From positions 124,001 to 188,000 of the forward strand of contig NZ_JAPQFJ010000004.1 of NCBI RefSeq assembly GCF_026738875.1: DNA of 64,000 nt. The letters run 5' to 3'. The stretch comes from Clostridium brassicae. Lineage in GTDB: Bacteria > Bacillota > Clostridia > Clostridiales > Clostridiaceae. The notes under the pieces are model-generated. The model had not been told where the DNA came from and made no database searches. It saw nothing but the letters and a program-made list of their open reading frames with translations. The position numbers and the translations under genes were made by a program. Numbering within the stretch: position 1 is the stretch's first letter; every line of letters starts with the position of its first letter. Shown piece by piece: positions 7,627 through 16,805 of this stretch.

Positions 7627-8931
7627 CTATAAATCCCCTTCTTCTTCTTTTTCAGCAGCTACAAGTTGTTTATCATAGACTTTAAAGAAAGGATAATAAA
7701 TAATCATATCTACTATAATTAATCCTACTACAAGTACAACTGCTTTCCAATCTAGCGTAGAGAAAAATGCTCCTATTATACTTGGCATATTCCATGATAA
7801 CATAGAGAATGTCTTATCTACAATATTTTGTGACATTGCTAGATAAGCAACTACAGCATTTATAGTTGCTGTAAAAATAAATGGTATTAAGAAAACTGGA
7901 TTTAACATTAATGGTACACCAAATATTAATGGTTCAGAAATACCAAACATAGCAGGTGCAATACCCATTTTACCTATTGTTTTTAATTGTTTTGATTTAG
8001 CTGTTATTAACAATATTGCTAATCCTAAAACGGCTCCACATCCTCCAATTGCTACAAAGTATACCCAAAATGGTGTTGTAAATACATGAGGAAGTTGTTC
8101 TCCTGCAACTTGTGCCGCTGCATTAATTGATAAATTACCGTCTCTAATTGGTCCCATTATACCTGCTAATGCTGCATCATGTATTCCAAAAAACCATAAT
8201 AAGTGAGTTATTAATGTTATAGCTACTGTAAAGAAAATACTATCAACAGCTTTAAAAGTTGGTGCTAATAAACTAAATAGGAATTTAGGTAAAGTTGTAT
8301 CTAATTTACTAAAAATAGTATATATAATAATATATATTATTATTATTATAAATCCTGGAACAAAAGCTGCAAATACGTCACTTAAACTAGCTGGGACACT
8401 TTCTGGCATTTTTATTCTTCCAAAATCCCTTACCTTCATAAATCTATAAAATTCTACTGTTAATATACTGATAAGAATAGCTGGAATTAATCCCTTTCCA
8501 TCTATATATGCTATTTCAATGGATTTTGATGCATATCCTAATTCAATTGGATCTGTTACTAGTAAAAAGAATCCTACTATAACAAACAAAATTGGCAAAA
8601 ATGATTCCATTTTATAATGTTTACATAAGAAATGTGTAATACCAATAGCAATATATAATGACATTGCTCCTAATGTAAAAGTAAATAACCAATTTAAAAT
8701 ACCGCTATTACCTGTAGCAAATTCAGCCCATTTTAATAGAAATATATTTGTAGTATTCTCTGTAATTGGTGGAGATTTTATTATAGCAGCTACTCCTCCC
8801 ATTAATGTAATTGGAAGTAAGCTCATAAAAGCATCTCTCATTGAAGCTAAATGTCTTTGTTTAGCCATCTTGTTGGCATATGGCATGATCTTTTTTTCAC
8901 AGAATGAATTAAATTGAGAAAGCTTACTCAT
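7627..8931 (-). CDS. celB: PTS cellobiose/beta-glucoside transporter subunit IIC
   Basis: Membrane channel of a lactose/cellobiose-family phosphotransferase system, 434 residues and about ten membrane segments. It starts MSKLSQFNSFCEKKIMPYANK, typical of CelB. Family landmarks include the periplasm-facing region FFGIHDAALAGIMGPIRDGN and the GISEPLIFGVPLMLNP signature. It overlaps the IIB gene by 8 bp and is the last gene of the operon IIA-bglA-IIB-IIC. It takes up cellobiose or a related beta-glucoside while the sugar is phosphorylated. Confidence 0.93.
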   Translation of the reverse strand: MSKLSQFNSFCEKKIMPYANKMAKQRHLASMRDAFMSLLPITLMGGVAAIIKSPPITENTTNIFLLKWAEFATGNSGILNWLFTFTLGAMSLYIAIGITHFLCKHYKMESFLPILFVIVGFFLLVTDPIELGYASKSIEIAYIDGKGLIPAILISILTVEFYRFMKVRDFGRIKMPESVPASLSDVFAAFVPGFIIIIIYIIIYTIFSKLDTTLPKFLFSLLAPTFKAVDSIFFTVAITLITHLLWFFGIHDAALAGIMGPIRDGNLSINAAAQVAGEQLPHVFTTPFWVYFVAIGGCGAVLGLAILLITAKSKQLKTIGKMGIAPAMFGISEPLIFGVPLMLNPVFLIPFIFTATINAVVAYLAMSQNIVDKTFSMLSWNMPSIIGAFFSTLDWKAVVLVVGLIIVDMIIYYPFFKVYDKQLVAAEKEEEGDL

Positions 8932-9226
8932 TATTTCTCCCCCCTAATTCAACATAAACAGTCTTTAAAATTGAGGCTGCATCCATGCTTCCATATTTTA
9001 AAGGATCAATATTTAAAACTGGTATACCTCCTGCTGTTTTCTTTATATCCTCATATTCAAATCTTATTTGTGGACCAACTAATATGATATTCACATTTTC
9101 TAAATAATCCATATATTCTGCAATTCCATATGCTTTTACTTTACATTTACCTTCGGAAATTTTTTCCATCTTTTTTGCAAGCATACCCGTTGACATTCCC
9201 GCATTACAAACTAACATAATATTCAT
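8924..9226 (-). CDS. celA: PTS cellobiose/beta-glucoside subunit IIB
   Basis: Cytosolic phosphocarrier of 100 residues. The phospho-accepting cysteine is Cys7 in MLVCNAGMSTGMLAKKM, the standard lactose/cellobiose IIB loop. It passes phosphate from IIA to the sugar at IIC. Its ATG overlaps the bglA stop codon by one base, and its own end overlaps the IIC start, so the three genes are tightly coupled. Confidence 0.93.
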   Translation of the reverse strand: MNIMLVCNAGMSTGMLAKKMEKISEGKCKVKAYGIAEYMDYLENVNIILVGPQIRFEYEDIKKTAGGIPVLNIDPLKYGSMDAASILKTVYVELGGRNNE

Positions 9227-10623
9227 TATATATTCCTCCTATCGATAATTTTTCCATTGCTTTCACATACTTTTTTAAACCAATAATAAGATTTTTTAGG
9301 TTTTCTTACTAATCCATTTTTCCAATCTACTGCAACTAATCCATATCTCTTTTTACATCCATTTTTCCATGAGTATAAGTCCATTGTAGACCATACGTAA
9401 TAGCCTTTTACATCTGCCCCTTCATCTTTAGCATTTAAAATTGCAGCAATATGGTCATTTAAAAACTCAATTCTATAATCATCATTTACTGGCTCATCAC
9501 CTGTTACATCTTCATATGAAGCTACTCCATTTTCAGTAATATAAATAGGTAGATTATATTTGTTATGAACCATCATTATGCCTTCATAAAGTCCTCTTGG
9601 ATATACTTCAGTATCCCATTCTGTATATTTTGATGCTGGGTCAAATACTTGCTCAAACCAATTTTTTATTATTACTTTAGAAGTTCCCTTTGCACTACTT
9701 CCTGCATTATTAACTACCAAAGTTGTTTCACCTTCTGCATATGGTTTTACCAATACTCTAGCATAATAGTTAAGTCCTATGAAATCCACAGTATTTTCCT
9801 TAATTATTTTCATATCATCTGGTGTAATATATGAAAGATCGTATTTCATACTTAATCTCGTTAATAGATCTATAGGTATTTCTCCTTTTGCAGCAGTATC
9901 TAATATCCAGTTATTCATAAAATTATCTGCATTTCTCATAGCTATCTTCGTTTCTAAAGTATCATCAACTCCAAATACAGGGGCAAAGCTATGAACTATT
10001 CCTATATTTCCATCTAAATTAAGCTTTTTATATTCTGAAATTGCTCTAGCATTAGCTAACATAACATAATATGATCCCTTTATAGTAAATTCAGTATTTT
10101 GCAATGCAGGTGGATAATTTCCTATTTTATATCCTGAAAAAATAAAGTATCTTGGCTCATTAAATGTTACAAAATGTTTTACTTTTTCACCAAACTCTTT
10201 AAATACTACTTTTACATAATGTATATACGCATCAACTGTTTCCTTGTTAATCCATCCACCCTTTTCTTCTAAGAATTGTGGTAAATCCCAGTGATATATT
10301 GTTACAAATGGAGTAATGCCATTATTTAAACATTCATCAATAAGTTTATGGTAAAACTCTATTCCCTTTGGATTTATATCTCCATCTATATTTTTTATAA
10401 TCCTTGGCCATGCCAATGAGAATCTATATGTGTTATGACCACCATCTTTCATATATTTAATATCTTCTTTAAATCTATGATAATGATCTGAAGCTGTATC
10501 GCCATCCTCAAGATTATTCTTATGCAAGTAATAATCCCACATTGACTCTACTCTTTCGTCTTCATTCCACGCACCTTCACATTGATATGATGCTGTAGCT
10601 GTCCCCCATAAAAATTTCTTCAT
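9226..10623 (-). CDS. bglA: 6-phospho-beta-glucosidase (glycoside hydrolase family 1)
   Basis: Splits the phosphorylated disaccharide delivered by the PTS into glucose 6-phosphate and glucose or an aglycone. The 465-residue GH1 barrel shows the acid/base glutamate in TFNEPR (Glu156) and the nucleophile in YITENG (Glu364). The start has the usual FLWGTATASYQCEGAW substrate-site strand. Near the C-terminus CKKRYGLVAVDWKNG matches the phosphate-recognising Lys/Tyr region of 6-phospho enzymes. The ribosome site AGGAGG is embedded in the end of the upstream IIA gene. Confidence 0.94.
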   Translation of the reverse strand: MKKFLWGTATASYQCEGAWNEDERVESMWDYYLHKNNLEDGDTASDHYHRFKEDIKYMKDGGHNTYRFSLAWPRIIKNIDGDINPKGIEFYHKLIDECLNNGITPFVTIYHWDLPQFLEEKGGWINKETVDAYIHYVKVVFKEFGEKVKHFVTFNEPRYFIFSGYKIGNYPPALQNTEFTIKGSYYVMLANARAISEYKKLNLDGNIGIVHSFAPVFGVDDTLETKIAMRNADNFMNNWILDTAAKGEIPIDLLTRLSMKYDLSYITPDDMKIIKENTVDFIGLNYYARVLVKPYAEGETTLVVNNAGSSAKGTSKVIIKNWFEQVFDPASKYTEWDTEVYPRGLYEGIMMVHNKYNLPIYITENGVASYEDVTGDEPVNDDYRIEFLNDHIAAILNAKDEGADVKGYYVWSTMDLYSWKNGCKKRYGLVAVDWKNGLVRKPKKSYYWFKKVCESNGKIIDRRNI

Positions 10624-10624
10624 A

Positions 10625-10945
10625 TTAGTCCTCCTCCTTATTATACTTCTGATGAATTTTTATTATCTCCTTTGCTAAATCTACTACTACGGTAGATGAT
10701 GCAAGATGATCTTCACTATGCATTAATAATAAAGTTATTTCAATTTTTTTCCCTGCTGCTTCATCCTGAATAATTCCACTATGACTTCTTTGTGCATTTA
10801 ATAACTCTTTTTTAGATTCTGACAATAATTCATTAGCTTTTTTGAAATTACCTTTATCTGCTTCTCTTATTGCTTCCATAGCATAACTTCTTGCATTTCC
10901 ACTATGCATTATTAACTCAAATTCTATTTCATTCATTTCGTCCAT
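10625..10945 (-). CDS. celC: PTS cellobiose/beta-glucoside subunit IIA
   Basis: First gene of the PTS operon, encoding the cytosolic IIA phosphocarrier (all-helical lactose/cellobiose type, trimeric in this family). The start is put at the ATG at 10945, spaced 10 nt from GGAG; a GTG 9 bases earlier lacks room for a ribosome site. This gives 106 residues. The phosphorylated histidine lies in LLLMHSEDHL (His76, with His80 nearby). GNARSYAMEA near residue 17 is the conserved helix-1 motif. Transcription probably begins after the regulator terminator at 11013-11057. Confidence 0.92.
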   Translation of the reverse strand: MDEMNEIEFELIMHSGNARSYAMEAIREADKGNFKKANELLSESKKELLNAQRSHSGIIQDEAAGKKIEITLLLMHSEDHLASSTVVVDLAKEIIKIHQKYNKEED

Positions 10946-11012
10946 TAAGGTCACACTCCAAACTTTTTTTAATAAGATATCTTATGGCTTTATTATATCT
11001 AAAATTTTTGCC

Positions 11013-11057
11013 ATAAAAAAATATACTTTTTCCACTTCAAACGGAAAAAGTATATAA
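11013..11057 (-). terminator. Terminator of the PTS regulator gene
   Basis: A 13-bp near-perfect stem (ATATACTTTTTCC ... GGAAAAAGTATAT) is followed on the minus strand by TTTTTTT. It separates the regulator transcript from the PTS operon. Confidence 0.8.
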
Positions 11058-11067
11058 CGATTTCATT

Positions 11068-12984
11068 CTAATTATAATCAGCAATAAAAATATTTACAAA
11101 CTCCTCATAGTTCTTAGAATTTATAAGTTTTTTCATCACATCTTGATTTTCAACAAGGAAAATTAACCTTTCAAAAAAAGCATCTAAGTTTAAATTTTTA
11201 TCACTATTTAAGCAAAATAAGAATACTACTTGCACCTTATATTTGCCCCACATAATTGGTTCTTTTAATATTCCTATTTCTATTTTATTATTATATGCCA
11301 CCTTTTCTAAAGGATGGGGAATAGCTATTAAGCCACCATAAGCTGTTGAAGATGCCTTTTCTCTTTTTAGTACATATTCTACATAATCCTTAGGGCAATA
11401 ACCCTTAATATAAAGCTCTTCAGCTAAATATTCAATTATATCCATTCTATCCTCTAATTCTATGTCTTTATAAAATAAATCTTTATCAAATAATTTAGAA
11501 ATTTCATTGTATTCTTCTTTATTCATTAGAGAATCTAAAGTTTTATTTAATTTATTAATATCATCCTTTAATAAAAATGGAGAACATTCAATTGTCTTAA
11601 CCTTTAAAGTTTTTTCTATAGGAACTGTGGATATTATTAAATCTACAGCCTTTACCTTCTCATCATCTAATTCCTGTATTGATAGACATCCTACAACATT
11701 AAGCTTATCAGGATACACTTTCATTAACCTATTTTTTAATAAGTTACTTGAAGATACTCCTGTAGGACAAATAACATAACACCTAATTCTAAAATTTTCT
11801 TCATTTAATTTTTCTATAGATGATGCTAAATGTAATACAATTAATCCTATCTCATCATCATTTAATCTATAACCGAAGGTCTCTTCATACTCTAATGATA
11901 TGGATACTCCCATGTCATAAATCAATGGATATACCTTTTTTATTGTATAAATCAAAGGATTTTGAATAAATATTCCCTTTTTACTTCTGATTAATAGGTT
12001 TTCCATATGGAGGCTCAAACCAGATATTAGTTCCATATCATCTTTAAAATTAAATAAATATTCTTTATATAATTTATCAACTATATGGTTTATAAAATTA
12101 GTAACTTTTTCATTATTTTTTTCTATGTTACTTCTATTGTGTATAAATATTCTCTTTCCAGATATAAGTAATGCAATATACTCCTTTTCTCTTTTAGGAA
12201 TAGTAATATTTATTAATTTCTCAATCCTTTCACATATATCATTGCTTATTTTAATATCCTCATTATCTAACATACTTAAATAATTATTATCATCTTTAAT
12301 ATCAAAGTTGTTTCTTACCTTTTCCAAAACAATAAGGATATGTACAACTAAATTAATTATAGCTAAATCATTTATCTTTATATCCGTTTCAAGAAAGTAA
12401 CTTCTTAGAATATTATTTATCTCTCTAATATCAATATTTTTAAAGTTTTTTGCATAACTGTCTATATCAAAAACGTTGTCTTTTTGCTCTTTTAAAATTA
12501 ATTTGCACAATAAACTTCTCTTCTCTTTTTCAGTTGCCTCTACAAATATTTTATTACTAACTCTCTTCATCTCTATATTGTTATTTTCATTCTTAAATAG
12601 AAGTTTAACTTTATTTAAATCTTTCTCTATTGTATATTCACTTACCATTAATTCATCTGCTAAGTCAAATATATCAATACTATCCATTCTATATAAAAGC
12701 TTGTTTATAATATAAGAAGTTCTTTCCTCAACTGTAATAGGAATGTCATCACTATATTCTTCTAACATTTTTTTAGCAAGTTCATGTTCTTTAATGTAAT
12801 ACCCCTTAGACTTTATCATACTTACAACTTGCACAGTATTATAGCTATTTATCTCTAAAATATCATTTCGTATAGTTCTTGTAGATACTTCTAATTTATT
12901 AGCTAGTTCCTTAGGACTACTATACCCTGTACTATTTATTATTCTAGTTAGAATTTCTTTTTGTCTTTTAGTTATCCCCCTCAT
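11068..12984 (-). CDS. licR: PRD-containing PTS regulator (LicR/CelR type)
   Basis: Multidomain transcription regulator of 638 residues, set upstream of and co-oriented with the PTS operon it presumably activates. Order: N-terminal HTH (1-55, QKEILTRIINSTGYSSPKEL), second Mga-like HTH (about 90-145), two PRD domains (about 165-400), a IIB-like domain with CPTGVSSSNLL (about 405-495) and a C-terminal IIA-like domain with the phosphohistidine motif AIPHPLEKV (about 505-638). In this family phosphorylation by HPr and by the cognate IIB sets activity according to sugar supply. A GAGGAGTG ribosome site precedes the ATG. The alternative is a BglG-type RNA antiterminator, but the DNA-binding N-terminus argues against it. 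Confidence 0.9.
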   Translation of the reverse strand: MRGITKRQKEILTRIINSTGYSSPKELANKLEVSTRTIRNDILEINSYNTVQVVSMIKSKGYYIKEHELAKKMLEEYSDDIPITVEERTSYIINKLLYRMDSIDIFDLADELMVSEYTIEKDLNKVKLLFKNENNNIEMKRVSNKIFVEATEKEKRSLLCKLILKEQKDNVFDIDSYAKNFKNIDIREINNILRSYFLETDIKINDLAIINLVVHILIVLEKVRNNFDIKDDNNYLSMLDNEDIKISNDICERIEKLINITIPKREKEYIALLISGKRIFIHNRSNIEKNNEKVTNFINHIVDKLYKEYLFNFKDDMELISGLSLHMENLLIRSKKGIFIQNPLIYTIKKVYPLIYDMGVSISLEYEETFGYRLNDDEIGLIVLHLASSIEKLNEENFRIRCYVICPTGVSSSNLLKNRLMKVYPDKLNVVGCLSIQELDDEKVKAVDLIISTVPIEKTLKVKTIECSPFLLKDDINKLNKTLDSLMNKEEYNEISKLFDKDLFYKDIELEDRMDIIEYLAEELYIKGYCPKDYVEYVLKREKASSTAYGGLIAIPHPLEKVAYNNKIEIGILKEPIMWGKYKVQVVFLFCLNSDKNLNLDAFFERLIFLVENQDVMKKLINSKNYEEFVNIFIADYN

Positions 12985-13258
12985 TTATTTCACTCCTCTA
13001 TAAGTACAATTTTCCTAATGGCCATAATATACATTAACTTTTTAATAAATACTATACTATACTTTGTATTCGTTAACAATAATATTATATTTTAAAAATA
13101 GATAGCCTTTTTAAAATATTGCCTATAGTAATATTATTCCCATAATAAATTATAAAATTATTTACTTAATTCATAAATAAATTAGAAAAAGGTACTAGTG
13201 TTCATACTTTAATTGCCCCTTTTCAAAGCTTATTTCAAGGTCAAAGAGGAAGTGAAAT

Positions 13259-13384
13259 TTATAGCCAATTATTATCTTCATCCTCATCAAATGCTTCATC
13301 GTTTACGTTTTCCCTATTTGGTAAAACCATAGAATTACTCTGCACCTTTAATCTATGTTGAAGTTTCGCTTCTACTTCCAGCAT
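13259..13384 (-). pseudogene. Short acidic-tail ORF, 41 residues, probable gene remnant
   Basis: A minus-strand frame starts MLEVEAKLQHRLKVQ and ends in the acidic tail FDEDEDNNWL. It has a weak AGGGA before the ATG. It looks like the C-terminal end of a larger protein, and I cannot name the family. It lies just beyond the group II intron-like sequence, so it may have been cut by that insertion or by a deletion. Confidence 0.3.
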
Positions 13385-13394
13385 TTGGTCCCTA

Positions 13395-13635
13395 TATTAA
13401 GTTTTCTGCTTTCTTTGTAGTTTCTTTGATTTATCCAAAGTTGTAAACCTCTTAACGCTCACTCTTTCCTTCGCTATTGCGTTTAGTGGAGTTACTATGA
13501 CTTCTGATAGTTCAATTATATATTACTATATAGGTTATCTCTTAGAATTTTATCTATTTTAATATGTATCTATCAGACTTCCTCAGGTGAGAACATGTAC
13601 TTTCACCAACAAGCACGTTCCTATGCTAGGCGTAC
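13395..13635 (-). mobile_element. Probable 5' fragment of a group II intron with reverse-transcriptase start
   Basis: The minus strand begins GTACGCCTAGCATAGG at 13635, close to the GTGCG(C)C start of bacterial group II introns. The GGTGAAAGTACATG segment resembles domain I. Further on, a frame reads NAIAKERVSVKRFTTLDKSK then KLQRK before a stop at about 13395, like the region at the start of intron-encoded reverse transcriptases. No catalytic reverse transcriptase and no domain V are present, so this is a truncated relic. It starts right after a strong hairpin at 13646-13676, the type of target favoured by class IIC introns. Assignment is by memory of such introns and is moderate at best. 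Confidence 0.4.
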
Positions 13636-13645
13636 CACATATCAA

Positions 13646-13676
13646 GAACTTACTTATAACCAGTAAGTCCTTCAAC
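13646..13676 (-). terminator. Hairpin downstream of the RlmH-like gene
   Basis: An 11-bp stem (AAGGACTTACT ... AGTAAGTTCTT) has a 7-nt loop and lies 24 bp after the RlmH-like stop codon. It lacks a T run because the intron-like sequence begins soon after it. It may be the former terminator of the O-acetylation operon. Confidence 0.5.
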
Positions 13677-13694
13677 ACATCTAATACAAAAAAT

Positions 13695-13720
13695 CTCATT
13701 TACTTATGGTACGGTTCTCC
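13695..13720 (-). repeat. rlmH 3'-end sequence, partner of the repeat at 6686-6711
   Basis: Codes the last residues GEPYHK and stop of the RlmH-like gene. It matches 6686-6711 at 23 of 26 positions in the same orientation, 7,009 bp apart. The segment between contains the IS3 relic, the PTS operon and the intron relic. Confidence 0.55.
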
Positions 13721-14119
13721 ATTCATAATCCTATATGCTCTATAAATTTGTTCATATAAAGCCATACATAACACATTTATATCCATCTCCATTTGAGATA
13801 TACTCATATGAAAACTAACTTTTTCAGTAACTTCTTGTGGTAAATCTGTATTGCAAATTAATATTGTTATATTACTATTACCTTTTATACCGAGTTCATT
13901 AATTCTGCCTGCAAATTCTTCTGAAGATATATTTTCTCCTTTATAATTCAGCAAAATAAGGTATGTTCTATCTCCTATTTCTTTTAAAAGTTGATTTTCA
14001 TTTTTAACTTCTATATATTTTAATTTACAATACCTAGACAATCTTTTTGTATATTCTTGTACTGCTTCCCTTGCAAATTTCTCTGTAATCTTTTCAGTAT
14101 TTATTATATTAATATTCAT
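13700..14119 (-). CDS. Divergent RlmH-like protein lacking the SAM-binding loop
   Basis: A 139-residue SPOUT-fold relative of the 23S rRNA pseudouridine-1915 N3-methyltransferase, about 20 residues shorter than usual. The N-terminal helix (FAREAVQEYTKRLSRYCKL) and the C-terminus (YEQIYRAYRIMNGEPYHK) match RlmH well. The glycine-rich SAM loop (IGGSxG in RlmH) is replaced by ICNTDLP, and the MTFPHQ motif is replaced by MEMDIN. It probably cannot bind SAM alone. It is the last gene of the O-acetylation cluster, 31 bp after the DHHW gene, with AAAGGTGACGAG before the ATG. A second RlmH at 18432-18884 has the opposite defect. Confidence 0.78.
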   Translation of the reverse strand: MNINIINTEKITEKFAREAVQEYTKRLSRYCKLKYIEVKNENQLLKEIGDRTYLILLNYKGENISSEEFAGRINELGIKGNSNITILICNTDLPQEVTEKVSFHMSISQMEMDINVLCMALYEQIYRAYRIMNGEPYHK

Positions 14120-14150
14120 CTCGTCACCTTTAAACTTATTAATTTAAGAT

Positions 14151-15326
14151 TTATTCACAAATATTATCAATTGAATCATCTTCAAAAAAAGACTTAGCAT
14201 TATAAAGTATTAGAACATCATTTATTCTATTAGACTTTATTAGTTTTTGTAAATTTTCGTTATAATATCTAAGATCCACTACATATATTTCATCATAATG
14301 TCCTGTTAAAAATGGAACTAAACAATTAGCATAAGAATCTTTTACCACTAATAATTTTTTATTAGTTTTTATATCGCTATTTATCTTTACTAAAGAATGA
14401 TTTCCATTAAAAAATATAGTGTACTTATCTTTTTTATTTATGTTCTCCATTTTATAAATGGAATCATACTCTTTATCTTTGGCTACTGTTTTATTTTCGC
14501 TCCCATCTCTTATTTTATCATAATACCAAACCTTAGACTTTTCATTGGTTTTAGGTGTATAAATTTGTATACTGTCAGGTTCTATATTTCTAAAACCACT
14601 TTTAGAATATAGTGAGCCGTAAAAACTATTAGTAACATTCTTAACATTAAAATACTCTTTCTTATGGGGAGTAAATCCCATGTCTTTGATTAGTTTCTTA
14701 TAAGCATAATATGCCCCTTTAGTTGTCCAATGATGGTCCGTTTTATAAAATATATATTCATCTTTTTTAGATGATAGTTCATTATATACATCCACAAACT
14801 TTACATCTTTTTTTATATATTTTTTTAACTTATTAATATACATAATTTGATCTTCGTCACATGCAAAAGAAGGAAGCTTTTCTTCTAAAATCTTTGTAGA
14901 ATTAGGCACAACCATAAGATATTTATTCACTTCAGGATTTAAAGAAGAAAATGAATTAATTGATTCTACTATATCTTTAATTTTGTTTTCTTCAGGCCTA
15001 TTAAACTTTTGAAACAAATAGCCGTCTTTACCCAAATATACTCCATTGTTTTCTTTTTTGCCTATAAGTCTTTCCCCATTTGATTTTACCCCTATCCAAA
15101 AATCTCTTAGAAAAAATTGATCCGATATGTATTCTTCATAGTTTTTAGTAAACTTTCCTTTTATCAAACTATCTAAACAAAATTGTGGCTTCTGCTCTAG
15201 TTTCCTATTTTCAGATTCTGAAAACTCCCGGCTTGGATTTAATATATTAAATACCAGCATACCAAATATATAAAGTACAAAAAATATTCCTATTATCCAT
15301 CTGCATAAATTATTACGTTTTTCCAA
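14151..15326 (-). CDS. DHHW-family (AlgJ/AlgX-like) O-acetylation protein
   Basis: Membrane-anchored protein of the extracytoplasmic polysaccharide acetylation machinery. I place the start at the TTG at 15326 (391 residues) because AGAGGTG lies 6 nt upstream; a TTG at 15344 has no clear ribosome site. One membrane segment (about 12-32) is followed by an exported domain with the family signature KTDHHWTTKGAYYAYKKL near the middle, and VVKDSYANCLVPFL toward the end. The DHHW and DSY motifs suggest an SGNH-like catalytic site that takes acetyl from the MBOAT partner encoded just upstream. The glycan substrate is unknown. Confidence 0.85.
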   Translation of the reverse strand: MEKRNNLCRWIIGIFFVLYIFGMLVFNILNPSREFSESENRKLEQKPQFCLDSLIKGKFTKNYEEYISDQFFLRDFWIGVKSNGERLIGKKENNGVYLGKDGYLFQKFNRPEENKIKDIVESINSFSSLNPEVNKYLMVVPNSTKILEEKLPSFACDEDQIMYINKLKKYIKKDVKFVDVYNELSSKKDEYIFYKTDHHWTTKGAYYAYKKLIKDMGFTPHKKEYFNVKNVTNSFYGSLYSKSGFRNIEPDSIQIYTPKTNEKSKVWYYDKIRDGSENKTVAKDKEYDSIYKMENINKKDKYTIFFNGNHSLVKINSDIKTNKKLLVVKDSYANCLVPFLTGHYDEIYVVDLRYYNENLQKLIKSNRINDVLILYNAKSFFEDDSIDNICE

Positions 15327-15362
15327 GAATAACACCTCTTTCAAATGCCCTATATCGTAATA

Positions 15363-16769
15363 TCAGAACCTAAAATATAGAAAAGGATTATAGCTCTCAT
15401 TTACTAAATAAGCAGTAGCAGTAAATACTAGTAAAATATTTATCATAGAAACTACTATAGTATTAGTAAATTTAAACCTTTTTCTCATACTATATATGAT
15501 TTTTTTAGGCATAGGAGTAGAACAAATCACTAAAATTATAAACAAAATAATATTACTAGATAAGTAATAGAGAGATTGCTTGTCTAGTAGCACATTTCTA
15601 TTAAGTCCAAACATAGTTTTAATAAAATTCCCGCATTTTCTCATGTTTTCAATATCAAAAATAGCCCACCCCACAATAACTATAATCATTGTATATATTC
15701 TACTAATGAATTTTGGAGCTTTGTTAAGCCATTTTAAAAGAAATATCTTTTCTATAGTTACTAAAACACCAAAATACAATCCCCAAAATATAAAACTCCA
15801 ATTTGATCCATGCCATAGACCTGTAAGAAACCATACTATAAATAAATTTCTGTATTGCTTTAAACTTCCTTTCTTATTTCCACCAAGAGGAATATAAACA
15901 TATTCTCTAAACCACGATCCTAATGAAATATGCCATCTACGCCAAAATTCTGTTACACTCTTTGATATATACGGGTAATTAAAATTGACCATAAGATCAA
16001 ATCCAAACATCTTACCAAGGCCTAAAGCCATGTCTGAGTATCCACTAAAATCAAAATAAATCTGAAATGTAAAAGCAATTATTCCAAGCCAAGCTGAAAG
16101 AATAGAAAGCTGACTTATTTGAGTAGCTTTAACACTATCCCAGAGTATCCCTATATTATTAGCAAGAATTACTTTTTTAGAAAGTCCTATTATAAACAAT
16201 TCTACTCCTTCTCCAAATTTATCAAAGCTTTCTTTCCTCTTATTAATCTGTTTAGAAATATCTCCATATTTAACTATAGGCCCTGCAACAAGCTGAGGGA
16301 ACATAGTAACATATGTTCCAAAGCATATAATATTTTTCTGTACCTCTACTTTGTTGCGATAAACATCAATTACATAAGACATTGTTTGAAACGTGTAAAA
16401 AGATATTCCTACAGGGAGTGGAAGGTTTTGAGAAGCAATACTTAATCCAAACAAATCATTAATATTACCAATTAAAAAATTATAATATTTAAAAAAGCTT
16501 AGTATTCCTAAATTTACAATTATAGAATTTATAAAAACTAATTTAGGAATCAATTTTTTATGCCTATATCGTTCAATAAGCAACGCATTTATATAATCAA
16601 ATACTGTTGAAAATAACATTATTAAGATATATACAGGTTCTCCCCATGCATAAAAAATAAGACTTGTCAAAAATAAAATGAAATTTCTAAGAAATCTAGG
16701 TGCCATATAATACATTCCAATAGTTATAGGCAAAAATAAAAAGATAAATATCAAGCTGCTAAAAACCAA
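15363..16769 (-). CDS. MBOAT-family membrane O-acyltransferase (AlgI/DltB-like)
   Basis: Polytopic membrane acyltransferase of 468 residues that moves acetyl groups across the membrane for use on a surface glycan. The start is a TTG at 16769 with GGGGGTGG upstream. Landmarks are NFNYPYISKSVTEFWRRWHI and, after LGSWFREYVYIPLGGN, the catalytic-histidine region FLTGLWHGSNWSFIFWG. These match AlgI/PatA and separate it from DltB, since no D-alanyl ligase genes are nearby. Neighbours DHHW, DUF4358 and SGNH form the usual clostridial cluster. Confidence 0.92.
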   Translation of the reverse strand: MVFSSLIFIFLFLPITIGMYYMAPRFLRNFILFLTSLIFYAWGEPVYILIMLFSTVFDYINALLIERYRHKKLIPKLVFINSIIVNLGILSFFKYYNFLIGNINDLFGLSIASQNLPLPVGISFYTFQTMSYVIDVYRNKVEVQKNIICFGTYVTMFPQLVAGPIVKYGDISKQINKRKESFDKFGEGVELFIIGLSKKVILANNIGILWDSVKATQISQLSILSAWLGIIAFTFQIYFDFSGYSDMALGLGKMFGFDLMVNFNYPYISKSVTEFWRRWHISLGSWFREYVYIPLGGNKKGSLKQYRNLFIVWFLTGLWHGSNWSFIFWGLYFGVLVTIEKIFLLKWLNKAPKFISRIYTMIIVIVGWAIFDIENMRKCGNFIKTMFGLNRNVLLDKQSLYYLSSNIILFIILVICSTPMPKKIIYSMRKRFKFTNTIVVSMINILLVFTATAYLVNESYNPFLYFRF

Positions 16770-16805
16770 TTTAGTCCACCCCCAAAGTAATCAATTCATA
16801 AATGC

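Noticed and set aside
10955-11012. Sigma-54 promoter or RNA antiterminator site before the PTS operon
   Set aside because: No GG-N10-GC boxes and no RAT-like overlap with a terminator stem; the regulator looks like a DNA-binding LicR type.
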